Assembly: GCA_900315935.1 (NCBI GenBank) | Contig: ONBB01000006.1 | Span: 27,980-91,979, forward strand | DNA: 64,000 nucleotides | Direction: 5' to 3' | Origin: an uncultured Bacteroidales bacterium | Lineage (GTDB): Bacteria; Bacteroidota; Bacteroidia; Bacteroidales; P3 | Shown: positions 41,862-49,785 of the stretch, piece by piece | How the letters are laid out: each line of letters begins with the position of its first letter | Position numbering within the stretch: position 1 is the first letter of the stretch | Translations under genes and position numbers: made by a program | Notes under the pieces: generated by a model | The model's input: only the letters and a program-made list of their open reading frames with translations | What the model was told of the DNA's origin: nothing | Database searches by the model: none

Positions 41862-42348
41862 ATCCAAGTTGTTTCAGTTGTTTGCGCATGCTGACACGGG
41901 CGCGGAAGAGGTAGACCTGCACCTGGGAGTCGGTGAGCTGGAGGGCGGAGGCGATTTCCTGGTAGGAGTAGCCCTCGACGTCGCGCAACTGGAGGATGGC
42001 GCGCTGCACCTCAGGCAGGGTTTGCAGGCTACGCTCGATGGCCTCGCGCAGGTCAAAGCCCTCGTCGGGCATCACGGTGCTCTCCATTGTGGCCTGCCCG
42101 GCGTGCCGCTGCACCACTTTGGCGTGCCGGAGGCTGTGCATCAGCGAGCGGTAGGTGGTGCTGAGCAGGTAGGGCTTGCCCTTGTCGAGACTGACCGAGG
42201 AATGGCACTTCCAGAGGGCGGCCAAAGCCTCCTGCACGGCATCCTCGCAGTCGGGGCGCGAGGGGCAGCAGCGCAGGGCGAAGCGGAGGGCGTCGTCGGC
42301 CCATCGGGGAGTGTGGCTGGTATATTCCTTGGCAGTCAAAATGCTCAA
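41845..42348 (-). CDS. ECF-type RNA polymerase sigma factor
   Basis: This sigma-70 factor of about 167 residues has region 2 (ALRCCPSRPDCEDAVQEALAALW) near 25-47. Region 4 has LPEVQRAILQLRDVEGYSYQEIASAL and a helix-turn-helix SQVQVYLFRAR near 115-155. It is followed by an overlapping anti-sigma gene and two beta-barrel genes. No ATG is near the start: TTG 42348 is used and TTG 42339 is equally possible. No TAnnTTTG box is obvious upstream, so it may autoregulate from its own promoter type. Confidence 0.9.
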   Translation of the reverse strand: MSILTAKEYTSHTPRWADDALRFALRCCPSRPDCEDAVQEALAALWKCHSSVSLDKGKPYLLSTTYRSLMHSLRHAKVVQRHAGQATMESTVMPDEGFDLREAIERSLQTLPEVQRAILQLRDVEGYSYQEIASALQLTDSQVQVYLFRARVSMRKQLKQLGYDNNR

Positions 42349-42418
42349 TCGTTCTGTTCCGTTTTCATACTATAGTTGCGCAAGTGGAGCAGAATATTAC
42401 AGCCGGCACAAACTTTTT

Positions 42419-42991
42419 TTACAGAAAAAGATGCTCGACGAGGATTTTCACCCCCAGGCCGACCAGCACCAGGCCGGCCACCAGGGTGGCGATGCGCTCG
42501 GGAACGGGGATGCGGCGGTTGCCGAGCCAGACGCCCAGCAGCGAGACGGCAAAGGTGATGGCCCCGATGAGGGCGACGACCCACAGCACGGTAGGCAGCG
42601 GGTGCTGCAAGCCCAGCCCGATGCCGACGGCGAAGGCGTCGATGCTGGTGGCCACGCCGAGAAGAACGAACTGCAGGGGCGAATTGCCATTCGCACCATG
42701 CTCGTCGGGCGAATCATGATTCGCCCCTACGGCATCCACTATCATCTTGCCGCCGATGAGGGCCAGCAGACCGAAGGCCACCCAGTGGTCGACGACCTCG
42801 ATGAAGGCGCGGGCCACGTCGCCGATGAGGGCGCCCAGCAGGGGGAACCCGCCCTGACAGAGGCCGAAGATGAGGGCCAGCAGCAGGCCGCGGCGGGCGG
42901 TGAGCCTGCTGCGGAAGGCGGTGGTGGCCGACACCACCAGGGAGTCGACACAGAGCGCCAGCGCCAAAAGAAATGCCTCAATAAAACCCAT
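42419..42991 (-). CDS. mntP: Manganese efflux pump MntP
   Basis: This 190-residue membrane protein exports Mn2+. Six helices are visible with the paired DxxxV/DAFAVG motifs: CVDSLVVSATTAF near 14-26 and ATSIDAFAVGIGLG in the second half. The loop between helices 3 and 4 (about 88-105) is encoded by a palindromic DNA element inserted in frame. The array AGTTAAG directly precedes its ATG. No manganese riboswitch (yybP-ykoY) is recognisable in the 18-base upstream gap. Confidence 0.92.
   Translation of the reverse strand: MGFIEAFLLALALCVDSLVVSATTAFRSRLTARRGLLLALIFGLCQGGFPLLGALIGDVARAFIEVVDHWVAFGLLALIGGKMIVDAVGANHDSPDEHGANGNSPLQFVLLGVATSIDAFAVGIGLGLQHPLPTVLWVVALIGAITFAVSLLGVWLGNRRIPVPERIATLVAGLVLVGLGVKILVEHLFL
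42676..42730. repeat. GGGGCGAAT-type palindromic element inside mntP
   Basis: A perfect 20-bp palindrome GGGCGAATCATGATTCGCCC (42707-42726) is preceded by an imperfect hairpin GGGGCGAATTGCCATTCGCACC (42676-42697) in two half-arms. The element ends with CCCCTAC. Similar GTAGGGGCGAAT repeats are, from memory, dispersed in several bacterial phyla. Here it is translated. Confidence 0.8.
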
Positions 42992-43030
42992 ACTCTTAAC
43001 TCTTAACTCTTAACTCATAACTCTTAACTT
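42990..43030. repeat. Heptanucleotide array at the ATP-grasp/mntP junction
   Basis: ACTCTTA-type 7-bp units run from the mntP ATG through the upstream gene's stop codon. On the coding strand they give the upstream protein its C-terminal LRVMS and a TAA. It is nearly the same as the asd/gldH junction. Confidence 0.85.
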
Positions 43031-43852
43031 CTCATGCGCCACCATCCCCATGGTATGGCGGAGGTTGAGTTCGGCCACGTGGATGCTGCCGTCGGCACAG
43101 ACCATGAGGTCGACGCCAAGCGGTCCGCGGTAGTGCGGAAAGATGGTGTCCGCCAGCCACTGCTCGATGCGCCCCCGAGTGTCGCCCAGGGGGTAGGCGG
43201 CGGCGATGCGGTCGTCGCTCCAGGGCAGGTTCTCCTTGTAGACACCGCTGCCGGTGCGGAAGAGGGAATAGCCGAGGAAGGTGCCGTCCATGTATTCCAA
43301 CGCCAGATCGGCCACTACCTCGCGTCGGGGCTCGGCGATGGCGCAGCGTTGGTTGCGGATGGTTTTGGCCAGCCAGTTGCGGTCGATGTCGGACAGCTTG
43401 CCGTGCAGCCAGCGCAGGCCGCGGCCGGCACCGCTCCACGGAGCCTTGAGCACCCAGTGGGGGCGCTCGGTGAAGAGTGCCTCGACCTCTTCTATATTAT
43501 ATATAGCACGGCAGTCGGGCTGCAGGGGCAGCACGGTGGTGCGGTGCTGCAGACGGCGGATGGTGGCTAGACAATCGTCGGAGGGTAGGAGCGAGGCGGG
43601 AACGCCTGCCCGGAGAAGCTGGTGCTTGAGGACGGCATTCCAACCCCAAGCCACCACGGAATTGAAAATTGAAAATTGAAAATTGAAAGTTGGCAGGTCG
43701 TAGACCGAGGTGCAGTGGGCATCGGGGTAGAGCACCTGCATGAGGTGCGCGTCGCGTTGCGCGAACTGCACGGCCGAGCGGGGCGGGATATAAAGAGCAC
43801 GACCGCTGGCCATGCAGAGGTCGTGCTCGGGGTTGAAGATGCAGAGTTGCAT
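43010..43852 (-). CDS. ATP-grasp-like protein of unknown function
   Basis: This 280-residue protein begins with LCIFNPEHDLCMASG. Its C-terminal part resembles an ATP-grasp fold (HWVLKAPWSGAGRGLRW, REVVADLALEYMDGTF, PLGVDLMVCADGSIHVAELNLRHTMGM). It may ligate or recognise a peptide-like substrate, but no specific member is recognised. A heptad-encoded insert TFNFQFSIFNS lies at residues 55-65, and the C-terminal LRVMS comes from the junction array. It lies seven bases downstream of serA. Confidence 0.75.
   Translation of the reverse strand: MQLCIFNPEHDLCMASGRALYIPPRSAVQFAQRDAHLMQVLYPDAHCTSVYDLPTFNFQFSIFNSVVAWGWNAVLKHQLLRAGVPASLLPSDDCLATIRRLQHRTTVLPLQPDCRAIYNIEEVEALFTERPHWVLKAPWSGAGRGLRWLHGKLSDIDRNWLAKTIRNQRCAIAEPRREVVADLALEYMDGTFLGYSLFRTGSGVYKENLPWSDDRIAAAYPLGDTRGRIEQWLADTIFPHYRGPLGVDLMVCADGSIHVAELNLRHTMGMVAHEKLRVMS
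43661..43694. repeat. Heptanucleotide array inside the ATP-grasp-like gene
   Basis: Four exact ATTGAAA units (43661, 43668, 43675, 43682) are followed by a degenerate one. On the coding strand they give the peptide FNFQFSI-FN with 7-residue period. Confidence 0.92.
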
Positions 43853-43859
43853 CGGAGGT

Positions 43860-44780
43860 TTATTTATTCACCTGGAACTTCTTGTTGCCGGTCTTGAAGA
43901 AGTCGGCAATCTGTTCAGCGGCGGCAATACCGGCGTTGATGTTGGCCTCTTCGGTCTGGGCACCCATCTTTTTGGGGGTGGCGAAGTAGCGACCCTCGAA
44001 AGCCTTGAAGTCGGCGTCGGCATCGGGCATGATGTCGGTGATGTACTTCAGGTCGGTGCGCTCGGCCATGAGCTTGCAGAGGCCGGCCTCGTCGATAACC
44101 TCCTTGCGGGCGCTGTTGACCAGAATACCACCCTTGGGCATCTTGCCCACGAGGTCGTAGTTGATGCTCTGCTTGGTCTCGGCGGTAGCGGGGATGTGGA
44201 GGGAGACGATGTCGCACTGCTCGAAGAGGGCCTGCTGGTTGGCGACGGCGGTGGCCATGCCGGAGGCGTTGATCTGGTCGGCGGTGAGGAAGGCGTCGTA
44301 GGCGAAGACCTCCATGCCGAAGCCCTTGGCGATGCGGGCCACGTTGCGACCCACGTTGCCGAAGGCGAGGATACCCAGTTTCTTGCCCATGAGCTCGGAG
44401 CCGGACTTGCCGTTGTAGAAGTTACGCACGGCGTAGACGAGCATGCCCATGACCAGCTCGGCCACGGCGTTGCTGTTTTGGCCGGGGGTGTTCATGGCGA
44501 CGATGCCGCGGGCGGTGCAAGCCTCGAGGTCGAGGTTGTCGAAGCCGGCGCCGGCACGGACGACGATTTTGAGGTTCTTGGCGTGGTCGATGACCTCCTT
44601 GGTAACCTTGTCGGAGCGGACGATGAGGGCGTCGGCGTCGGCCACGGCGGCGTAGAGTTCATTGACGTCGGTGTATTTCTCGAGGAGGGCCAGCTGGTAG
44701 CCGTTCTTCTCGACCACTTCGCGGATGCCGTCGACGGCCACTTTGGCGAAGGGTTTCTCGGTAGCAACTAAAACTTTCAT
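43860..44780 (-). CDS. serA: D-3-phosphoglycerate dehydrogenase
   Basis: It oxidises 3-phosphoglycerate to 3-phosphohydroxypyruvate, the first step of serine synthesis. The 306 residues lack the C-terminal ACT domain of long forms. The NAD-binding GILAFGNVGRNVAR and the active-site region VVRAGAGFDNLD are present, with the catalytic residues in the C-terminal half. ATG 44780 (MKVLVATEKPFAK) is preferred. An in-frame ATG at 44876 would add 32 residues and cannot be excluded. serC lies directly upstream. Confidence 0.92.
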   Translation of the reverse strand: MKVLVATEKPFAKVAVDGIREVVEKNGYQLALLEKYTDVNELYAAVADADALIVRSDKVTKEVIDHAKNLKIVVRAGAGFDNLDLEACTARGIVAMNTPGQNSNAVAELVMGMLVYAVRNFYNGKSGSELMGKKLGILAFGNVGRNVARIAKGFGMEVFAYDAFLTADQINASGMATAVANQQALFEQCDIVSLHIPATAETKQSINYDLVGKMPKGGILVNSARKEVIDEAGLCKLMAERTDLKYITDIMPDADADFKAFEGRYFATPKKMGAQTEEANINAGIAAAEQIADFFKTGNKKFQVNK

Positions 44781-44896
44781 TTTGCTGTAAATCTTTATTT
44801 CATCAGAGAAGACGCAGGTAGGCTCCTTGCGAAGCTTCTTCTCGAATCCCTCCCTGACGTCTACTCTGACTTCCATTGTTTAACTGGTTGAGTGGA

Positions 44897-45997
44897 CTAT
44901 TTGTTGGCTTTCTCGAAGTCCTGCATGCACTGGACGAGAGCCTCGACGGCCTCGATGGGGCAGGCGTTGTAGAGGCTGGCGCGGAAGCCGCCGACGGAGC
45001 GGTGGCCCTTGATGCCGACCATGCCGCGCTCCTTGGCGAAGGCCATGAAGGCGTCCTGCTTGTCCTCGTAGCCGGGGGCCATGACGAAGCAGTGGTTCAT
45101 GATGGAGCGGTCCTCCTTCTCGGCGGTGCCGATGAACATGGAGTTGCGGTCGATTTCCTCGTAGAGGAGGTTGGACTTCTTGACGTTGATCTTGTTCATC
45201 TCGGTGAGGCCACCCAGTTCCTTGACCCACTTCAGGGTCTCGTACATCATGAAGATGTTGATCACCGGGGGAGTGTTGAACATGGAGATGTTCTTGTCCT
45301 CTTCGGCGGCGTGGGTGCGGAAGTCGACCATGGTGGGCAGGGGGTTCATGTACTGGCGGTCGGTGATCTTGCCGAGGATATCCTTGCGGACGATGACGAA
45401 GGTAACACCGGCGGGGCCGACGTTCTTCTGTGCGCCACCGTAGATGAGGCCGTACTTCTTGACGTCGACGGGACGGCTCATGATGTCGGAGCTCATGTCA
45501 GCCACCAGCATGACGGGGCAGTCCATGTCGTGCTTGATTTCGGTGCCGTAGATGGTGTTGTTGGTGGTGATGTGGAAGTAGTCGGCATCGGTGGGGATGG
45601 TGTAGCCCTTGGGGATGTAGCTGTAGGTCTTGTCCTCGCTGTTGGCGACGATGTCGACCTGGCCGAACAGTTTGGCTTCCTTGGCGGCCTTCTTGGCCCA
45701 GACGCCGGTCTGGAGGTAGGCGGCCTTCTTGTTGAGCAGGTTGGCGGGCACGGCCATGAACTGGGTGCTGGCGCCGCCACCGAGGAAGAGCACCTCGTAC
45801 TCGGCGGGGATGCCGAGCAGGTCGCGCCACAGCTGACGGGTGTCGGCCATCAGCTTCTCCCAACCGGGGGTACGGTGGCTGATCTCGGCGATGCCGATGC
45901 CGGTGTTGTCAAAATCGTGGAGAGCCTTGATGGTGTTTTCGATGGCCTGCTTGGGCAGGACGCAGGGACCTGCGTTGAAATTATAGGCGGTTTTCAT
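44897..45997 (-). CDS. serC: Phosphoserine aminotransferase
   Basis: This PLP enzyme converts 3-phosphohydroxypyruvate to phosphoserine, the second step of serine synthesis. It has 366 residues with start YNFNAGPCVLP, EVLFLGGGASTQF and the PLP lysine in GLIYGGAQKNVGPAG. It forms an operon with serA downstream and has a recognisable promoter upstream. serB is not seen in the window. Confidence 0.96.
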   Translation of the reverse strand: MKTAYNFNAGPCVLPKQAIENTIKALHDFDNTGIGIAEISHRTPGWEKLMADTRQLWRDLLGIPAEYEVLFLGGGASTQFMAVPANLLNKKAAYLQTGVWAKKAAKEAKLFGQVDIVANSEDKTYSYIPKGYTIPTDADYFHITTNNTIYGTEIKHDMDCPVMLVADMSSDIMSRPVDVKKYGLIYGGAQKNVGPAGVTFVIVRKDILGKITDRQYMNPLPTMVDFRTHAAEEDKNISMFNTPPVINIFMMYETLKWVKELGGLTEMNKINVKKSNLLYEEIDRNSMFIGTAEKEDRSIMNHCFVMAPGYEDKQDAFMAFAKERGMVGIKGHRSVGGFRASLYNACPIEAVEALVQCMQDFEKANK

Positions 45998-46045
45998 TTG
46001 TGTTTGTTGTTTTAAGTGGTTTATTTTTAATTATTTATACTGTTT

Positions 46046-46064
46046 CTGTACGTTTTGTGTACAG
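46046..46064. promoter_or_regulatory. Hairpin/operator-like palindrome in the serC leader
   Basis: CTGTAC (46046-46051), seven bases, GTACAG (46059-46064) form a perfect inverted repeat just downstream of the predicted serC transcription start. It could be a repressor site or a leader hairpin. Confidence 0.45.
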
Positions 46065-46067
46065 CAG

Positions 46068-46097
46068 CAAAAATAGTAAAAAAAAACAATATGCAAA
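46068..46097 (-). promoter_or_regulatory. Promoter of serC-serA
   Basis: Minus strand: TTTG (46097-46094), 18 bases, TATTTTTG (46075-46068). It fits the Bacteroidota consensus. Confidence 0.6.
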
Positions 46098-46122
46098 AAA
46101 ATATTTCCAAACCGCCCCGAAA

Positions 46123-46204
46123 GGGTAGGGGGGCGGTAGGGGAACGGTAGGGGATCTCTAGGGGAATACAAAGGCACTGGTAGGATATGGAAGGATATGG
46201 AAGG
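46123..46204 (+). repeat. Dispersed two-part array, copy 6
   Basis: Four 11-bp units (two GGTAGGGG-type, then GGTAGGGGATC and TCTAGGGGAAT) are followed by ACAAAG and GGCACTGGTA, GGATATGGAA, GGATATGGAA. This is the only copy in a divergent gap (serC left, tpiA right), with no gene ending beside it. It lies upstream of the serC promoter. Confidence 0.85.
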
Positions 46205-46290
46205 GTAGATAAATTTCGGGGGGCGCAAAATATTTTCCGACCCTGTGCGTTATGGGGTAAAACGATTTAATTTTTAAAACATTACACATC

Positions 46291-47052
46291 ATGAGAAAAC
46301 ATATCGTAGCCGGCAACTGGAAGATGAACTGCACCTTCACGGAGGCCGATGAACTGGTGAACGGAATCATGGAGCAGCTCGAGGAGAAGGAACTCCCGCG
46401 CGAGACGCAGCTTATCGTCTGCCCGCCGTTCCCGTACCTGGAGATGACCACCGACTATGCCAACGACAGCTATTTCGCAGTGGGCGCGCAGAATGTGAGC
46501 GACCAGGAGCGCGGCGCCTACACCGGCGAGGTGAGTGCCGAGATGCTGGAGGGCATGGAGATTGACTACTGCATCGTGGGCCACTCGGAGCGCCGCGCCT
46601 ACTACGGCGAGACCGACCAGATGGTGGCCGCCAAGGTGGACCGCCTGCTGGCCCACGGCCTGAAGCCCATCGTTTGCGTGGGCGAGGTGCTCGAGGAGCG
46701 CGAGGCCGGCCGCCAGCTCGAGGTGGTCAAGACGCAGGTCGAGCAGGGCCTCTTCCACCTCACCGCCGAGCAGATGGCCGAGGTGGTCATCGCCTACGAG
46801 CCCGTCTGGGCCATCGGCACCGGCAAGACCGCCACGCCCGAGCAGGCACAGGAAATCCACGCCCACATACGCTCGCTGCTGGCCGCCAAGTACGGCCAGG
46901 CTCTGGCCGACGAGATCAGCATCCTCTACGGCGGCAGCTGCAAGCCCTCCAACGCCAAAGAACTCTTCGCCTGCCCCGACATCGACGGCGGCCTCATCGG
47001 CGGCGCCTCGCTCAAGGCCGAGGACTTCGTGGCCATCGCGATGAGCTTTTAA
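46291..47052 (+). CDS. tpiA: Triose-phosphate isomerase
   Basis: It interconverts dihydroxyacetone phosphate and glyceraldehyde 3-phosphate. The 253 residues include AGNWKMN (catalytic Lys), CIVGHSERR (catalytic His), YEPVWAIGTGKTA (catalytic Glu and loop 6) and YGGSCKPSNA. The stop TAA is directly followed by the GTG start of the permease gene. No clear promoter is seen in the 86 bases after array copy 6. Confidence 0.97.
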   Translation: MRKHIVAGNWKMNCTFTEADELVNGIMEQLEEKELPRETQLIVCPPFPYLEMTTDYANDSYFAVGAQNVSDQERGAYTGEVSAEMLEGMEIDYCIVGHSERRAYYGETDQMVAAKVDRLLAHGLKPIVCVGEVLEEREAGRQLEVVKTQVEQGLFHLTAEQMAEVVIAYEPVWAIGTGKTATPEQAQEIHAHIRSLLAAKYGQALADEISILYGGSCKPSNAKELFACPDIDGGLIGGASLKAEDFVAIAMSF

Positions 47053-48282
47053 GTGCAGTTCGAGCGGTTCATAGCCAGGCGGTTCATGCCGCGCAAAGCC
47101 GAGGGGGGCGGGTTCTCCGGCCCCCTTTCGACCATTGCCGTGGCCGGCATCGCCCTCGGCGTGCTGGTCATGGTGATGGCCGTGAGCATCCTGCGGGGCT
47201 TCCAGGGCGAGATAGCCGGCAAGGTGGCCGGCTTCGGCAGCCACATCACGGTGGCCTCCTACTCGTCGAACGCCGACTACCAGGAGCACCCCGTCGTGGT
47301 CGACAGCGCGCTCGCCGCACGCCTGCAGGCTGTGCCCGGTGTGCGCCACCTGCAGTACTACGCCACCAAGGGCGGCATGGTGAAGACCGGCGAGCAGATA
47401 CACGGCATCCTCCTGCGCGGCGTCAGCAGCGGCAGCGACACCGCCTTCCTCGCCTCATGCCTCACCGCGGGGCGCTTGCCCAGCCTGGCCGACAGCGCCG
47501 CCTCGACCGAGGTGGCCGTCTCCGCCACCCTGGCCGCCAAGCTCAAGCTGGCCGTGGGCGACAAGATGCGCACCTACTTCTGGCAGGACAAGAGCTACCG
47601 CGCCCGCGCCTTCACCGTCAGCGGCATCTACAACACCGACCTCACCGAGATGGACGACCTCTACGTCATCGGCGACCTTCGGCAGGTTCAGCGCCTCAAC
47701 GGGTGGCAGCCCGACCAGGTGGGCGGCTACGAGCTGCTGGTCGACGACCTGAACCGCCTCGACGCCACCGCCGCCGCAGTCTTCTCCGAACTGCCCTACG
47801 ACCTCACCCTCCGCACCGTTACCCAGGAGCATCCCGCACTCTTCTCTTGGCTCGACCTTCTAAACAGCAACATCACGCTGATACTCACCATCATGTGCAT
47901 CGTCAGCGCCATAGCCATCATCTCGGCCCTGCTCATCATGATATTCGAGAAGAGCCAGACCATTGGCATCCTCAAGACCCTCGGCGCCACCGGCTCCAGC
48001 ATCCGCAGGATATTCCTCCTCAAAGCCACCCGCCTCATCCTCTGGGGCATCGGCATCGGCCTGGCATCGGCACTGGCGCTGAGTGCGGTGCAGCGCCGCT
48101 GGCAGCCGCTGAAGCTCGACCCCGAGAGCTACTCGATGACCCACGTGCCCGTCGAACTCGACTGGCGCACCTACCTCTTCGTGGCGCTGGGCACGCTGGC
48201 CGTATGTCTGCTGGCGCTGCTGCTGCCTGCCTCCTACATCAGCCGCATCAACCCCGCCGAGACGGTCAGAAAGGAGAAGTAA
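47053..48282 (+). CDS. LolC/LolE-like ABC transporter permease
   Basis: This 409-residue FtsX-superfamily permease has an N-terminal helix (about 25-47), a large periplasmic domain (about 50-265) and three C-terminal helices (near 275-300, 320-345 and 373-395), ending NPAETVRKEK. Such permeases move lipoproteins from the inner membrane to a carrier with a LolD-type ATPase, which is not encoded nearby. The GTG start directly follows the tpiA stop. Confidence 0.88.
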   Translation: MQFERFIARRFMPRKAEGGGFSGPLSTIAVAGIALGVLVMVMAVSILRGFQGEIAGKVAGFGSHITVASYSSNADYQEHPVVVDSALAARLQAVPGVRHLQYYATKGGMVKTGEQIHGILLRGVSSGSDTAFLASCLTAGRLPSLADSAASTEVAVSATLAAKLKLAVGDKMRTYFWQDKSYRARAFTVSGIYNTDLTEMDDLYVIGDLRQVQRLNGWQPDQVGGYELLVDDLNRLDATAAAVFSELPYDLTLRTVTQEHPALFSWLDLLNSNITLILTIMCIVSAIAIISALLIMIFEKSQTIGILKTLGATGSSIRRIFLLKATRLILWGIGIGLASALALSAVQRRWQPLKLDPESYSMTHVPVELDWRTYLFVALGTLAVCLLALLLPASYISRINPAETVRKEK

Positions 48283-48286
48283 GACC

Positions 48287-49777
48287 ATGAAGCACCGGAT
48301 GAAACTGATACTGATGGCGTTGTCGCTCCTGCTGGCATTCTTCGCGCTGTGGCAGGTGCAGAAAGCCGCCGGCGAGGTGCAGCGCTCCGAGGAGGACAAG
48401 ATACGCCTCTGGGCCAACGCCATAGGCCAGCGCAACCAGCTGGCCGACGCCACACAGCAGTTCTTCCAGCAGGCCACCCTCGACGAACACCGCAAGATGC
48501 GTATGTACACCGACATCCTGCAGTCGTTCAACGACCCCGACCAGTCGACCGACCTCCGCTTCAGCCTCGCGTATATACATTATATAGTAGACTCGGCGCG
48601 CACACCCATCATCATCACCACCGCCGCCGACTCGCTCATATCCGTCCCCCAGGAGCTGGCCGGACAGAAACTCGAAGGCGCCCTGCTGGAGGAGTACTCG
48701 CAGAACCCGCCCTTCACCTACCGCATCTGGGGCATGCCGATGACACTCTACTACAAGGAGTCGCAGTACTACACCCAGCTGCGGCAGGTGCTGGACCAGC
48801 TGACGCAGTCCTTCCTGGCCGACATCACGGGCAACTCGGTCAAGGTGCCCGTCATCATTCTCGACAGCAGCCGCACCGACATTGTGGCCCTGGGCAACAT
48901 CGACAGCGCTGACGTGGACTCGCCGCGCAAGCTGGCCACCAGGGTCTCCTCCATGGCACGCGCCAACGACCCCGTGCAAATCAACTTGCCCGAAGGCGGC
49001 CTAGCCTACGTCTACTACGAGGACTCGCCCCTGCTGCGCTCCCTGCGCTGGGTGCCCCTGCTCTATGTCTTCATCGCGCTGGTGCTACTGGCGGCGGCCT
49101 ACCTCCTCTTCCGCACCACCCACACCATGGAGCAGAACCGCATCTGGGTGGGCCTGGCCAAGGAGACCGCCCACCAGCTGGGCACACCGCTCAGCTCGCT
49201 GGTGGCGTGGAACGAATACCTGCGCGGCAAGCAATTGACCGACCAGTACGCCGACGAAATCGGCAAGGATCTCCACCGCCTGGAGACCATCACCCACCGC
49301 TTCTCAAAGATAGGCTCCGTGCCCGAACTGAAGGAGGAAGACGTGCAGCAGGTGGTCGAACGTGCCATACAGTACCTGCGCGGCCGCACCTCCAAGAAGG
49401 TGCAGTTCAGCGTCTCCTTCCCCGAAGGCGAGCGCTTTATCGCTCCGCTCAACAGCCACCTCTTCGAGTGGGTAATCGAGAACCTCTGCCGCAACGCCGT
49501 CGACGCCATGGAGGGCGTGGGCAGCGTAACCATCGTAGGCTCCCAGGATGCACGCCGCATCTACCTCGACGTGAGCGACACCGGCCGCGGCATCGCCCCA
49601 TCTGCACAGAATAAAATCTTCGACAGCGGCTACACCACCAAGACTCGCGGCTGGGGTCTCGGCCTGCCGCTGGCCCGCCGCATCATGAACCAGTACCACC
49701 GCGGCGAGCTCTACCTCAAATACAGCGTCGTGGGTCAAGGCACCACCTTCCGTATCGTCCTCCGCAAGAAATCGTGA
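48287..49777 (+). CDS. Membrane-bound sensor histidine kinase
   Basis: This 496-residue kinase has helix 1 (5-24), a periplasmic sensor domain (about 25-255), helix 2 (about 256-276), then an H-box ETAHQLGTPLSSL with His296. The ATPase domain follows with ENLCRNAVDAM, DTGRGIAP and GWGLGLPLARRI. Few residues separate helix 2 and the H-box, so there is no HAMP. It lies four bases after the permease gene. A response regulator is not adjacent. The RprY-like regulator 1.6 kb downstream might be its partner (inference). Confidence 0.9.
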   Translation: MKHRMKLILMALSLLLAFFALWQVQKAAGEVQRSEEDKIRLWANAIGQRNQLADATQQFFQQATLDEHRKMRMYTDILQSFNDPDQSTDLRFSLAYIHYIVDSARTPIIITTAADSLISVPQELAGQKLEGALLEEYSQNPPFTYRIWGMPMTLYYKESQYYTQLRQVLDQLTQSFLADITGNSVKVPVIILDSSRTDIVALGNIDSADVDSPRKLATRVSSMARANDPVQINLPEGGLAYVYYEDSPLLRSLRWVPLLYVFIALVLLAAAYLLFRTTHTMEQNRIWVGLAKETAHQLGTPLSSLVAWNEYLRGKQLTDQYADEIGKDLHRLETITHRFSKIGSVPELKEEDVQQVVERAIQYLRGRTSKKVQFSVSFPEGERFIAPLNSHLFEWVIENLCRNAVDAMEGVGSVTIVGSQDARRIYLDVSDTGRGIAPSAQNKIFDSGYTTKTRGWGLGLPLARRIMNQYHRGELYLKYSVVGQGTTFRIVLRKKS

Positions 49778-49785
49778 ATGCGAAG

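Noticed and set aside
44781-44876. A 32-residue N-terminal extension of SerA starting at ATG 44876
   Set aside because: The conserved protein start MKVLVATE is at 44780, preceded by an A-rich leader typical of the phylum. The extension has no counterpart I know, so it is kept only as an alternative.
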